From the NCBI GenBank assembly GCA_964537965.1, contig CAZIDB010000056.1, positions 1 to 24,283 of the forward strand: a stretch of DNA of 24,283 nucleotides, read 5' to 3'. This stretch comes from SURF-24 sp964537965 (GTDB lineage Bacteria; Bacteroidota; Ignavibacteria; Ignavibacteriales; SURF-24). The translations under genes and the position numbers were made by a program. A model generated the notes under the pieces. The model searched no databases. It was not told where the DNA came from and saw only the letters and a program-made list of their open reading frames with translations. Shown here piece by piece: positions 6,695-14,864 of this stretch. How positions within the stretch are numbered: the first letter of the stretch is position 1; every line of letters starts with the position of its first letter.

Positions 6695-9565
6695 TTAATA
6701 ATTAAGCCTTATACCTAACCGTATCTGTCTTGGCGCCTTAAAATTACCTGAAGTATAGGTTGCTGTTTTATATATATCCTGATATAAATCAGCAATATTC
6801 TGACCATATCTTTTATATCCGGCAATCTGTGCTATACCATCACCTGATGCAAGATAACCATCGTCATATGCATCTCCGGATGTGTTATATACAAAAGCAA
6901 CATTTTGTGTATTCAGTAAATTTACAACCCAGACATAAATATTAAGTCCTAATGGTCCAATTTTTACAGTCTTATCTATTCTTGCATCAATCTGGTAATT
7001 CCATGGAGTAGTTGAATTATTCAATGGTTCAAGAGGTTCTCTTGCATTAGAAAATCCTACCCATCTTGTATAATTTGTACCACTATTTACAGTAAATAAT
7101 ATATTCAAACCGAAATTCTGTAAAATTTTTGAACCAAAAACTTCAGGACCATCATCAGTATCAAATCTATAATCAATATTTACAAAAGCTGTGTGAGCCT
7201 GGTTAAAGTCTAAAGGAGCAATTTGCATTGGGAAGAACGGTGTAGCAGTTGGAGACTGCCAAATTTGTCTGAAACCAGATGAAGGATTAGAACCTGTTCC
7301 CTGTGCATCGGAATAGGTGTAGTCTATGGTTGCAGAAAGTCTTTGTGTTCTTCTTAGATCAACTTTAACTTCAAAACCTTTTACAGTTGAGAAGTCTCCG
7401 TTTACCCATGCATAATATGCCGGTGTACTTGAATTTGCAGCACCATAAATAGTTCTGATCTGAATCTGATCTTTAATGTCTTTATAAAACATGGTAAGAT
7501 CAAATGCAAATGCATCGCCAAGCTGCTGTTTAAAACCAATTTCATAAGAGGTAGTTCTTTCTGGTCTTAAGCCAAATCCAACCGGGTTCTGAATAGCATA
7601 ACCGCCTTTAATATTATCGGCAATAAGATTATAACCCTGGTAAACATCTCTTAACCTTGATTGCTGTACAAATTTTCCATATTGAGCATGAAAAACTGTC
7701 TGATCAGTGACAGGAAAAGAAAAACCTAATCTTGGACTGATTTGCAATAAAGGATCTACGCTAACCAAATCATTCGGGTCTATTAAGTTATCTGATGTAA
7801 ATGTGATGTCGCTAGGATTCTTAAAGACCTCACCGTCGATGTCGATATAATCTAATCTTAAACCAGCCTGTAATACAAGATCAGAGAATTCCATTTTATC
7901 CTGGAAGTAAAGAGCGGCAAAAACAGGATGTTTGGCTTTAGATAAACCTGCATCACTTTCATTACCATAAACATCATAGCCATAATAATTAGCCCTGCTG
8001 TAAATCTGGTTAACGCTGCCGTCAGCAACAGAAATCGCATTTATAGCAAGCTGCATTGGTGAAAGAGCATAACGTCTGACTGTATAGTATGTATAGTCAC
8101 CACCAAATTTAATTTCATGATGCAAACCAGCCTGATATAGGAAATTAACTCTGCCGCCAAAAGATTCTGTTCTTTGTTTTGTATAAGCATTATATACAGC
8201 TTTGCCGCTTCCGAAACTCTGACCATAAGCAGAGTAATCCGTTGGATTATATCCTTCTGATCTTAATGTTGTACCTACGGCAGCATTTGCTAATGAATCG
8301 CCATAAAGGACAATATTATCTTTAAAGATAGGGTCCATATCTTTATAGAAATCATTATAATAATTTACAATTACATCGTAAAACGTATTTGGATTAATTA
8401 CATGTGTAAACTTCAAACTACCAAGAATAGTCTGACCTTCGTTCATACCTGCTCTGTCTTTGTTTATATAATAAAATCTGCCAACACCATTTCTGCCTTC
8501 AGTATATGTAAATCCACCGTTTAACCTAATTGTGAAAGGATTCAAATCCCAGGTAATATTTCCATTTGTCTGGTAAGTATTCTGATGATTATTAACAACA
8601 ATACCATCAGGGTAATAAACATCAAAAGTATCTGCCGTACCGGAGGCTGCTAACGCAGGTGAATATAATCCTTTATAATCTGCACCGCGATAAAAGTTTG
8701 CCGGTGATCTTCTGAAATTATTATTTGCCGCAACAAAGAATCTCAGATTTTTCATTCCCGGATATACAGGGCCGCCTGCAGTTAAAACATATTCCGAATA
8801 TCCATAAGAATAGGTATCAAGGAATCTGCTGCCTGTTGTTGTAAAATGATCTGTAATTCCTTCGAAGCTTAAATTATAATTTTCAGAACCAGCTCTTGTT
8901 TGTGTACTGATTATACCACCGTTAGCACCGCCAAACTCAGCAGAATAACCACCAGCCTGGAATTGAATTTCTTCTACGGCATTACTTATAACCTGTGTAC
9001 GGGCTCCGCCGTTAACAGGGTCGTTAACCAAAACTCCGTCCACGTAATTGGCAACACCATCAGAACGGCTGCCTCTTACATATAAGTTGCCGCTTTGGGA
9101 AACAACGCCAGCTTGAGTAGCAACAATTGCATTAACACCTCTGATAGGAATATTTTCGATATCTTCGGAACGAACGATGCTTGTTGCATTAGTTGTATTT
9201 TTATTAATAAGAGGTTTAGGAGCAACAACAGTAACAGTTTCAGTCTGATAAGCTTCTGCAGGAAGTTCAAAGTTAACTTCTGTTGTAAGGTTTACAGATA
9301 CCTTAATATTTTCAAATATTACTTCCCTATAACCAATGTATCTTCCTTTTAGTATAAAACTACCTGGCGGAACATTTAATATAACGTATTCGCCATTTGC
9401 ATTTGTTGCTGCACCAAGACTGGTTCCTTCAATTATAACGTTAGCACCAATTAAAGGGTCACCAGTTTGCAAATCAGTTACCTTACCTACAACCTTACCT
9501 GTTTGTGCATAAAGCAATGCAGGCAAGAGAGTAAATAAAAATAACAGTTTAAACTTTTTTAACAT
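6695..9565 (-). CDS. TonB-dependent outer-membrane receptor with carboxypeptidase-regulatory-like N-domain
   Basis: 956 residues from the chosen start. Signal peptide MLKKFKLLFLFTLLPALLYA|Q. Residues about 22-105 form a carboxypeptidase-regulatory-like beta-sandwich ('GKVTDLQTGDPLIGANVIIEGT... NANGEYVILNVPPG'), as in SusC/Oar-type receptors. A plug domain follows (about 115-230, 'SEDIENIPIRG', 'YVRGSRSDGVANYVDGV', 'SAEFGGANGG'), then a long beta-barrel ending in an aromatic residue (RLNY). Such proteins take up large substrates across the outer membrane using TonB energy; the substrate cannot be told. The frame also has an ATG at 9593-9595 that overlaps the upstream stop as ATGA, but the ATG at 9563-9565 has a GGGAGA site 5 nt before it and starts the signal peptide cleanly. 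The upstream gene is a lipoprotein, recalling the receptor/lipoprotein pairing of SusCD loci, although that lipoprotein is not recognisably SusD. Confidence 0.93.
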   Translation of the reverse strand: MLKKFKLLFLFTLLPALLYAQTGKVVGKVTDLQTGDPLIGANVIIEGTSLGAATNANGEYVILNVPPGSFILKGRYIGYREVIFENIKVSVNLTTEVNFELPAEAYQTETVTVVAPKPLINKNTTNATSIVRSEDIENIPIRGVNAIVATQAGVVSQSGNLYVRGSRSDGVANYVDGVLVNDPVNGGARTQVISNAVEEIQFQAGGYSAEFGGANGGIISTQTRAGSENYNLSFEGITDHFTTTGSRFLDTYSYGYSEYVLTAGGPVYPGMKNLRFFVAANNNFRRSPANFYRGADYKGLYSPALAASGTADTFDVYYPDGIVVNNHQNTYQTNGNITWDLNPFTIRLNGGFTYTEGRNGVGRFYYINKDRAGMNEGQTILGSLKFTHVINPNTFYDVIVNYYNDFYKDMDPIFKDNIVLYGDSLANAAVGTTLRSEGYNPTDYSAYGQSFGSGKAVYNAYTKQRTESFGGRVNFLYQAGLHHEIKFGGDYTYYTVRRYALSPMQLAINAISVADGSVNQIYSRANYYGYDVYGNESDAGLSKAKHPVFAALYFQDKMEFSDLVLQAGLRLDYIDIDGEVFKNPSDITFTSDNLIDPNDLVSVDPLLQISPRLGFSFPVTDQTVFHAQYGKFVQQSRLRDVYQGYNLIADNIKGGYAIQNPVGFGLRPERTTSYEIGFKQQLGDAFAFDLTMFYKDIKDQIQIRTIYGAANSSTPAYYAWVNGDFSTVKGFEVKVDLRRTQRLSATIDYTYSDAQGTGSNPSSGFRQIWQSPTATPFFPMQIAPLDFNQAHTAFVNIDYRFDTDDGPEVFGSKILQNFGLNILFTVNSGTNYTRWVGFSNAREPLEPLNNSTTPWNYQIDARIDKTVKIGPLGLNIYVWVVNLLNTQNVAFVYNTSGDAYDDGYLASGDGIAQIAGYKRYGQNIADLYQDIYKTATYTSGNFKAPRQIRLGIRLNY

Positions 9566-9570
9566 ATCTT

Positions 9571-9576
9571 TCTCCC
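9571..9576 (-). promoter_or_regulatory. Ribosome binding site that fixes the TonB-receptor start
   Basis: GGGAGA on the minus strand, 5 nt before the ATG at 9563-9565. The alternative ATG ten codons upstream, inside the ATGA overlap with the lipoprotein stop, has no such site. Confidence 0.75.
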
Positions 9577-9591
9577 GTAAATTTTTCTTAA

Positions 9592-10428
9592 TCATTTAGG
9601 TCGGGCTGCTAATGGAAGTTGTTTAATTTCGATAATCTTCATTGCATCTTGTTTAGGTATACCCGTTATGAAATAATAATATTGGTATCCATTCTCAATA
9701 TTGGTGTTATGGGATACTAATATTTGTTTACGATTAGCACTATTCAGAAAATCTAATTTCATTCCTCCCGTTAACAAAAGAGTATCCTGATAACCTTTTA
9801 ATGTTTTGTTAACCGTACTTCTTGAACTACCAAATTCAATTGTTCTAAAAGCATAAGAAATGGAACCAATTGAGCTAAACAAGGATGCAGTATCTGTAGG
9901 TGATGTATCTTTAGTAACACGTACAATAACAGCTTTTGATGTATCTACATTGGAATCACCCGAAACATTAATGAAATGTAACCAAGCCTGGTTAGCAGCT
10001 GGCTTTTCCTCTATATAGGTACAGCCTTCCGGATAAGAAATATACGCATAAGTGTTTTCAAGATTACTTTTGGAATAATAGCCGGTAAATAAAACCGTGC
10101 TTTCTTCATATGAAACAAAAGTTATATTCTTTTGATAAAGAGTGTCGCCTGTTGCATTTGTAACAATTATTCTTCTTGCGCCTGATTCAATATCAAAATA
10201 ACCGGTAATAGTATTAACAGCAATATTATTTTTTTCAACTGTTGTTCCGTCCGAATTAATTATTTTAACATTAATTACATCTGCGTTATACGAGCAGTTT
10301 CCGAAACGTGTAACTGAAAAGGCCCTTTTAACAGGGTCAATCGTTGGTTCTTCAATACACCCGCTAACTGAAATTACAAGCGTAAGTAAGATTAAAGCCA
10401 AAAACGATTTAGTTATTTTTAGCCACAT
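9592..10428 (-). CDS. Predicted outer-membrane lipoprotein next to the TonB receptor
   Basis: 278 residues. The N-terminus is a lipoprotein signal: a hydrophobic stretch followed by the lipobox VSGC, with the lipid-bearing Cys at residue 24 and then acidic residues (IEEPTIDP). GAGGT precedes the ATG at a normal distance. The mature protein looks all-beta. Its second half ('AWLHFINVSGDSNVD...', 'SYAFRTIEFGSS', 'TLLLTGGMKLDFL') resembles a DUF4397-like beta-sandwich, but this is a weak match by eye. It ends 26 bp before the receptor's preferred start and overlaps an alternative start by 4 nt, so the two are almost surely co-expressed and may act together at the outer membrane. Lipoprotein status is well supported; function is unknown. 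Confidence 0.83.
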   Translation of the reverse strand: MWLKITKSFLALILLTLVISVSGCIEEPTIDPVKRAFSVTRFGNCSYNADVINVKIINSDGTTVEKNNIAVNTITGYFDIESGARRIIVTNATGDTLYQKNITFVSYEESTVLFTGYYSKSNLENTYAYISYPEGCTYIEEKPAANQAWLHFINVSGDSNVDTSKAVIVRVTKDTSPTDTASLFSSIGSISYAFRTIEFGSSRSTVNKTLKGYQDTLLLTGGMKLDFLNSANRKQILVSHNTNIENGYQYYYFITGIPKQDAMKIIEIKQLPLAARPK

Positions 10429-10516
10429 TTTTACCTCATAAAATTTTTATCTAACATTTTTTATTCAAACTAAAATTTGTTCAAACAATTAATGTCATTA
10501 ATATTTCTAAAATGAG

Positions 10517-10544
10517 ATTGCCCGCTCGTTTCCGAGCAGGCAAT
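10517..10544 (-). terminator. Strong hairpin after the 758-residue T9SS cargo gene
   Basis: Arms ATTGCCCGCTCG (10517-10528) and CGAGCAGGCAAT (10533-10544) around a 4-nt loop. The single mismatch in the + strand becomes a G-U pair in the minus-strand RNA, giving a complete 12-bp stem capped by a GAAA (GNRA) tetraloop. It lies 24 nt past the stop codon. The following minus-strand sequence, CTCATTTTAG, is a poor U-tract, so it may stabilise the 3' end or attenuate rather than fully terminate before the lipoprotein gene. Confidence 0.6.
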
Positions 10545-10568
10545 CCCCAAGTGAAATTTTTTGTTGAA

Positions 10569-12845
10569 TTACTTCAACAACATCATTTTCTTTGTGGCAG
10601 TGAAGTTTCCTGCGGTGAGTGAGTAAACATATAAACCAGTTGACAAATCAGAAGCTTCAAAGCTAACATCATAATTTCCGGCTTCTCTTGTTCCGTTGAT
10701 CAATGTCCTTACTTCTCTACCAAGCATATCGTAGATTTTTAAAGTAACATTGGCTCTTTCAGGAATTGAGAAAGAAATCGTTGTTGTTGGGTTAAACGGA
10801 TTCGGGAAATTCTGAGTTAATTCATATTTACTTGGAACTCCGTCTTTCTTGGTTTCAACATCATTTGTAACACCAAACCATGTAATGGCGTTATTCTGGA
10901 ACGAATAGGATTCAAATCCAAACCAGTGATATGGATCAGTTGTGTTAACTGAAATCGGATCAAATGACATGAAAGCAATCTTGTTGCCTGCACCTAAAAC
11001 TCTGTGTGTCATTGCCGGTAATTGTCTAACATCTGCTGTATTATCAATTCCTCTTGTCTCTAAAAGAACGTCAACAGGCTGACCGGAAATAACATCAAAA
11101 GCATCAACCCAGTTTGAAACTAATTTTGATAATTCATAATAAGGATCATAGCATAAAGAGTCTGCACCTTCAGCAGTAAAATGAACATAAACACTGTCAC
11201 CTAACAATGAACCCTGCTGGGCAAATAGTCTTGATGAAATTGTTTGTCCTGTGCTGTTAGCATAGCTTACATCATTATATGAATGTGCAACACCAAGAAC
11301 GTCATATTCAAATGTACCTGCCGCAAAATCTTTATTTTCATAGCCGTATCTTTTGCCTAACCATTCCTGACCGGCTAATAAATAGTTATGTGTACCGGAA
11401 GCATCCAACCAGGTTTTTATAACATCATCATTATAATCATTTGGTTCCGGAGTACAGATTTCAATAATGTTTGTGTAGTAGTTTACTAATTCAGTAGATA
11501 GCGGACCATATGCCCATATGTCATGATAAAAATCTCTAACTGAATAATTTGCAAAATCGCCTACACCAAAATAGTACGCTTGTGGATAATCCGAACTACT
11601 GCTATAGCTATATCCGTTAAATACAAGCAACGTATTTGCGCCGCTAGGTTTGAAAATAACATATGAACCAGCAAAACTAGAAATGCCTATATTTCCATTT
11701 ACGTCAACAGCTTTAATTCGGTAATCAACAGTACTTCCAGCTTCCTGACCAGGAATTGAGCCAGCCCATACGTCACCGCTTTTTACTGACATAGCAACTT
11801 CTGACCAATCAGTAGCACCATTAACTTTATACTGAATTACTGCCGAAGCAACGCCGGCTTTTGAAGGATCGCCAGGATTTTCATCTGTAATTGTAGCAGT
11901 AATTTCAATTGGAGAAGTACTTAAAGTTCCCTGAAGATTATCAACGCCGGAGATTGCAGGAGGAGTATCACCTGTAATTTCAACTTCAGCAACTATGTTG
12001 AAAAGATATTCTCTCTTCCACCAGCCAGCCGTAGATGTATCACCACTTGTTCTGCCGTTAGCATAGTATTTAAAAATTCCATATTTAACAGCTGTGTTTG
12101 CCATAATACCCCATCTGTTTACGTCAAATTGTTGGTCAACATTTTTAACTATAATAGCAAAAACTTCACCAGCTTTTAATTCAGGATTAAAACCTAACAG
12201 ATCCATACTAATCCATTGATATGTGGTTTTGTCAGCATCATATTCTGGAGTAATAGGAGCACCGGTACCGGCATCACTCCAGATATCTTCAACGAAAGGA
12301 TTTCCAAGACCTTCAGAGTTGTGAGATACCCAGGTTTTAGGATCAGTTGCTTCATCTTCAAAAGGAGCAATATCATTATATCCATTACCGGAAGCAATCC
12401 AGTATCCTAAATTCTTAGCACTTGTAACAGATTTAAGTTTTTCAACAGTCCATCCATTACCAATTTTATACAATTTAACTTCAGCGCCAACTGTGGCGGG
12501 GTTGTCACCACAATCGAACCCAACTGATTTAATATTTAAATCAGCAGGAGCTTCAAACCATCCGGCTAAAACGTCTTGACCAAAAGCACCAAATGTACTT
12601 GTATAGTCACCAAGATCATTATTATTCAAAGTATCTACTAAGCCATTAACTTTATTAAGGCTTTTAATTTGTTTTACTTGTTTTTGATACTTGGAATTAG
12701 AAACCTGGAAAACCTCGCGAGCATCCTCTTTAGAGTTGAGGTAAATAGTTTCTCCGCCGGGTTTTAGTAATGCCTTGTTTTGCGCAAATGATACTAAAGG
12801 TAGCAAAGCAAGAACAAATAATAGAACGGTAATTTTTCTCAACAT
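10569..12845 (-). CDS. Secreted T9SS type A cargo with Ig-like domain
   Basis: 758 residues; signal peptide MLRKITVLLFVLALLPLVSFA|Q, and an AAGGAGTG ribosome site before the ATG. Residues about 295-400 look like an Ig/fibronectin-like domain ('PPAISGVDNLQGTLSTSPIE', 'STVDYRIKAVDVNGN'). About 400-660 is an alpha/beta-looking region ('TLLVFNGYSYSS', 'NYLLAGQEWLG', 'VLGAGNKIAFMSFDP') that may have a flavodoxin- or class I amidotransferase-like fold, but no catalytic Cys/His pair is evident. The last ~85 residues are a clear T9SS type A sorting domain ('YELTQNFPNPFNPTTTISFS', 'KIYDMLGREVRTL', 'STGLYVYSL', 'TKKMMLLK'), so it is exported and probably anchored or released at the cell surface. It has its own predicted promoter and a downstream hairpin, so it may be a unit separate from the lipoprotein/receptor genes. 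Biochemical role unknown. Confidence 0.88.
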   Translation of the reverse strand: MLRKITVLLFVLALLPLVSFAQNKALLKPGGETIYLNSKEDAREVFQVSNSKYQKQVKQIKSLNKVNGLVDTLNNNDLGDYTSTFGAFGQDVLAGWFEAPADLNIKSVGFDCGDNPATVGAEVKLYKIGNGWTVEKLKSVTSAKNLGYWIASGNGYNDIAPFEDEATDPKTWVSHNSEGLGNPFVEDIWSDAGTGAPITPEYDADKTTYQWISMDLLGFNPELKAGEVFAIIVKNVDQQFDVNRWGIMANTAVKYGIFKYYANGRTSGDTSTAGWWKREYLFNIVAEVEITGDTPPAISGVDNLQGTLSTSPIEITATITDENPGDPSKAGVASAVIQYKVNGATDWSEVAMSVKSGDVWAGSIPGQEAGSTVDYRIKAVDVNGNIGISSFAGSYVIFKPSGANTLLVFNGYSYSSSSDYPQAYYFGVGDFANYSVRDFYHDIWAYGPLSTELVNYYTNIIEICTPEPNDYNDDVIKTWLDASGTHNYLLAGQEWLGKRYGYENKDFAAGTFEYDVLGVAHSYNDVSYANSTGQTISSRLFAQQGSLLGDSVYVHFTAEGADSLCYDPYYELSKLVSNWVDAFDVISGQPVDVLLETRGIDNTADVRQLPAMTHRVLGAGNKIAFMSFDPISVNTTDPYHWFGFESYSFQNNAITWFGVTNDVETKKDGVPSKYELTQNFPNPFNPTTTISFSIPERANVTLKIYDMLGREVRTLINGTREAGNYDVSFEASDLSTGLYVYSLTAGNFTATKKMMLLK

Positions 12846-12947
12846 AATCTACACTCCTTATTTGTTGAAAAATAATGAATAAAAAAGAAAACTCTTTATA
12901 AGGCCCTCATAACCTTATAATAGGTAACTTATCTGAATTCTGGGAAC

Positions 12948-12976
12948 AAAATAATATTTCGAATCAGTTTTGTCAA
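12948..12976 (-). promoter_or_regulatory. Predicted promoter of the 758-residue T9SS cargo gene
   Basis: On the minus strand a perfect TTGACA (12976-12971) is followed after exactly 17 nt by TATTTT (12953-12948), and the next base makes it TATTTTG, close to the Bacteroidetes -7 form. It lies about 100 nt before the ATG in a non-coding region just after a terminator, which is where a promoter is expected. Confidence 0.5.
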
Positions 12977-13078
12977 GTAATTTTAGAATATATTTCATGC
13001 ACGGGAAAATTTTTCAGTTGCATTTTAGTTTAATTTTTGTAATCAGTTTTCTTATTCCGAATTATTATTTACCACCTG

Positions 13079-13112
13079 ATAAAAATAAAAAGCCCTTCAC
13101 ACAAGAAGGGCT
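13079..13112 (-). terminator. Intrinsic terminator after trxA
   Basis: Perfect 8-bp stem AGCCCTTC (13091-13098) / GAAGGGCT (13105-13112), 6-nt loop, followed on the minus strand by TTTTATTTTTAT. A textbook Rho-independent terminator, although it lies 195 nt beyond the trxA stop, so the transcript would carry a long 3' tail. Confidence 0.88.
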
Positions 13113-13307
13113 GTACTAAGATATTTCAATTAAACATGCCCGTCTCTGTTAAACCGAAGTTACACTGAATTTAAGAATAACAAATTTATTAGAACGACGC
13201 GCTTTATGTTTAGTATTTTCATTCATCTTACTGACCGGATACAATGTGGAGTTAATAAGCAATCATAGTCTGTAAATAAATTAACATTTGACTGATATTG
13301 ATAAATG

Positions 13308-13628
13308 TTATATAAGCTTATTTAACTTTGCAACAAACTGCGTCTTAGGAACCGCGCCAATAATGTTATCAACTAATTCGCCGCCTTTAAAAAATAAAAC
13401 TGTAGGAATGCTTCTTACTCCGTATTTAATTGATGACTGCTGGTTAGAATCAACATCAAGCTTAGCAACTTTTATTTTGCCATCATATTCGTTTGCAAGT
13501 TCCTCAACAATCGGTGCAATCATACGGCATGGGCCGCACCATTCAGCCCAGAAATCCACTACGACAGGGATGTTGGATTTAAGAACTTCCGTATCAAAAG
13601 TAGAATCGGTTAAGTGTACTGGTTTCAT
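13308..13628 (-). CDS. trxA: Thioredoxin
   Basis: 106 residues, the usual length of a classical cytoplasmic thioredoxin, with no signal peptide. The redox site WCGPC is at residues 30-34, the buried Asp before it at residue 25 (VVDFWAEWC), and the cis-proline at residue 75 (SIPTVLFF). It reduces disulfides in target proteins using electrons from thioredoxin reductase. GGAG lies before the ATG. It follows the acyl-CoA dehydrogenase gene after 37 bp and ends at a distant but strong terminator, so the two are probably co-transcribed. No metabolic link between them is evident. Confidence 0.97.
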   Translation of the reverse strand: MKPVHLTDSTFDTEVLKSNIPVVVDFWAEWCGPCRMIAPIVEELANEYDGKIKVAKLDVDSNQQSSIKYGVRSIPTVLFFKGGELVDNIIGAVPKTQFVAKLNKLI

Positions 13629-13665
13629 TTATAAATCTCCAAACTTATTTTTTTAAAATAAGAAA

Positions 13666-14811
13666 TTATTCCAGCCTGCCATTTCTTTTTAAAACGTCTC
13701 TGGCAATAATTCCTTTTTGTATTTCATTTGTGCCTTCAAAAATCCTGTTTATTCTGGAATCGCGGTAATATCTTTCAATGGGTAATTCACGCGAATAGCC
13801 CATACCACCATGAATCTGTACGGCATAATCTGCTATAATATCAAGGCTTTCTGAACAGTAGTATTTTACCATGGCAGATTGTCTTGAAATATTTTTCTTT
13901 AAATCATATTCAACGGCAGTTCTGTAAACAATTGATTCCATATTAAAAATCATAATTGCCATCTCGGCAAGCATAAATTGAATAGCCTGGAAATTACTTA
14001 TTGAAGTGTCAAACTGTTCGCGTTCCTTTGCATACTTTGTTGATAACTCCAATAATTCTTTTGCTGCTCCAAGGCAGGCAGCTCCAAGTCCTAATCTGCC
14101 GGCGTCCAAAGTTTTCATAGCAATTAAAAATCCTCTGCCATCGTGCCCTATCAAATTTTCTTTTGGTATTCTAACATTATCAAAAATGATTGGATTTGTT
14201 GTGCTTCCTTTAATACCCATTTTCTTTTCGGCAGGTCCGGCAGAGAAACCGGGAGTTTTAGTTTCAACAACAAAAGCGCTTATACCTTTATCCGTTCTTG
14301 CAAATACTGAAACAACATCCGCTATACCGCCATTTGTAATCCAGAGTTTATCGCCATTAATAACCCATTCGTTTCCGTCAAGTTTAGCGCGGGTCTTTAC
14401 GTTAAAAGAATCTGAACCTGCCTGTGCTTCTGTTAAACAGAAAGCTCCGATATATTCACCCTTTGCAAGAGGCACAACATATTTCTTTTTTAATTCTTCC
14501 GTACCACCGAGATAAATTGCATTGGTTCCTATTGATTGATGAGCACCAATGAATGTAGCAGTTGACATACACCCGCGTGCAATTTCTTCCTGTGAAATAC
14601 AGTAACCCACTTCACCAAATCCGCTACCGCCGTATTCTTCTGGAAATGAAACACCAAGAACACCAATTTCAGCAAGTTTATTAATTAACTCCCTTGGTAT
14701 CTTTTCATCTTCGTCTATTTTTTTTGCGATTGGCTTAATTTCGTTATTACAAAAATCGCGAACCATTTCCCGAAGCATATTCTGTTCTTCGGTAAACTTA
14801 AATTCAAACAT
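13666..14811 (-). CDS. Acyl-CoA dehydrogenase (short/medium-chain type)
   Basis: 381 residues, typical for a short- or butyryl-CoA dehydrogenase. It carries the acyl-CoA/FAD-binding block 'LTEAQAGSDSFNVKTRA', 'WITNGG', and the C-terminal block 'QIHGGMGYSRELPIERYYRD' and 'RIFEGTNEIQ'. Glu359 in FEGT is at the position of the catalytic base of short/medium-chain enzymes. These flavoproteins introduce the trans-2 double bond into acyl-CoAs and pass electrons to electron-transfer flavoprotein; chain length is not readable here. AGGTGA lies before the ATG. The upstream DNA holds a predicted -7 box and an operator-like palindrome, suggesting local control. trxA follows after 37 bp. Confidence 0.95.
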   Translation of the reverse strand: MFEFKFTEEQNMLREMVRDFCNNEIKPIAKKIDEDEKIPRELINKLAEIGVLGVSFPEEYGGSGFGEVGYCISQEEIARGCMSTATFIGAHQSIGTNAIYLGGTEELKKKYVVPLAKGEYIGAFCLTEAQAGSDSFNVKTRAKLDGNEWVINGDKLWITNGGIADVVSVFARTDKGISAFVVETKTPGFSAGPAEKKMGIKGSTTNPIIFDNVRIPKENLIGHDGRGFLIAMKTLDAGRLGLGAACLGAAKELLELSTKYAKEREQFDTSISNFQAIQFMLAEMAIMIFNMESIVYRTAVEYDLKKNISRQSAMVKYYCSESLDIIADYAVQIHGGMGYSRELPIERYYRDSRINRIFEGTNEIQKGIIARDVLKRNGRLE

Positions 14812-14856
14812 TTACATCACCTGATTAATTATAAAAATTATTTTTCTAAAGTTGTC

Positions 14857-14864
14857 CAAATATA
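14857..14864 (-). promoter_or_regulatory. Possible -7 box for the acyl-CoA dehydrogenase/trxA unit
   Basis: Minus strand TATATTTG, an exact TAnnTTTG match, 45 nt before the dehydrogenase ATG. No clear -33 element is seen. Its position next to a palindrome and after a hairpin that could end the upstream transcript makes it more likely than a random AT-rich match. Confidence 0.35.

Larger units (their letters stand above)
12846..13307. other. 462-bp intergenic region between thioredoxin and the T9SS cargo gene
   Basis: In transcription order it holds about 195 bp with no convincing gene, the strong trxA terminator at 13079-13112, a ~100-bp AT-rich stretch, a TTGACA promoter at 12948-12976, and a ~95-nt leader for the T9SS cargo gene. 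The leader contains an inverted repeat TTATAAGG (12896-12903) / CCTTATAA (12913-12920). A 25-codon minus-strand frame at 13149-13226 exists but is not supported as a gene. No tRNA or known riboswitch was recognised. Confidence 0.6.

Noticed and set aside
13149..13226. Minus-strand 25-codon frame between trxA and its terminator, considered as a small gene
   Set aside because: No good ribosome site, very short, and frames of this length are common by chance in AT-rich DNA; kept only as a low-interest finding.
12846..13307. tRNA, small RNA or riboswitch in the largest intergenic gap
   Set aside because: No cloverleaf, conserved riboswitch core or other recognisable RNA was found; only a terminator, a promoter and a short inverted repeat are visible.
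13288..13656. + strand frame of 122 codons covering trxA
   Set aside because: Antisense shadow of thioredoxin; the minus strand has the complete WCGPC protein with ribosome site.
14006..14515. Long + strand frame of 169 codons inside the acyl-CoA dehydrogenase gene
   Set aside because: Fully antisense to a gene with clear family motifs; its translation shows no domain, and it has no ribosome site of note.
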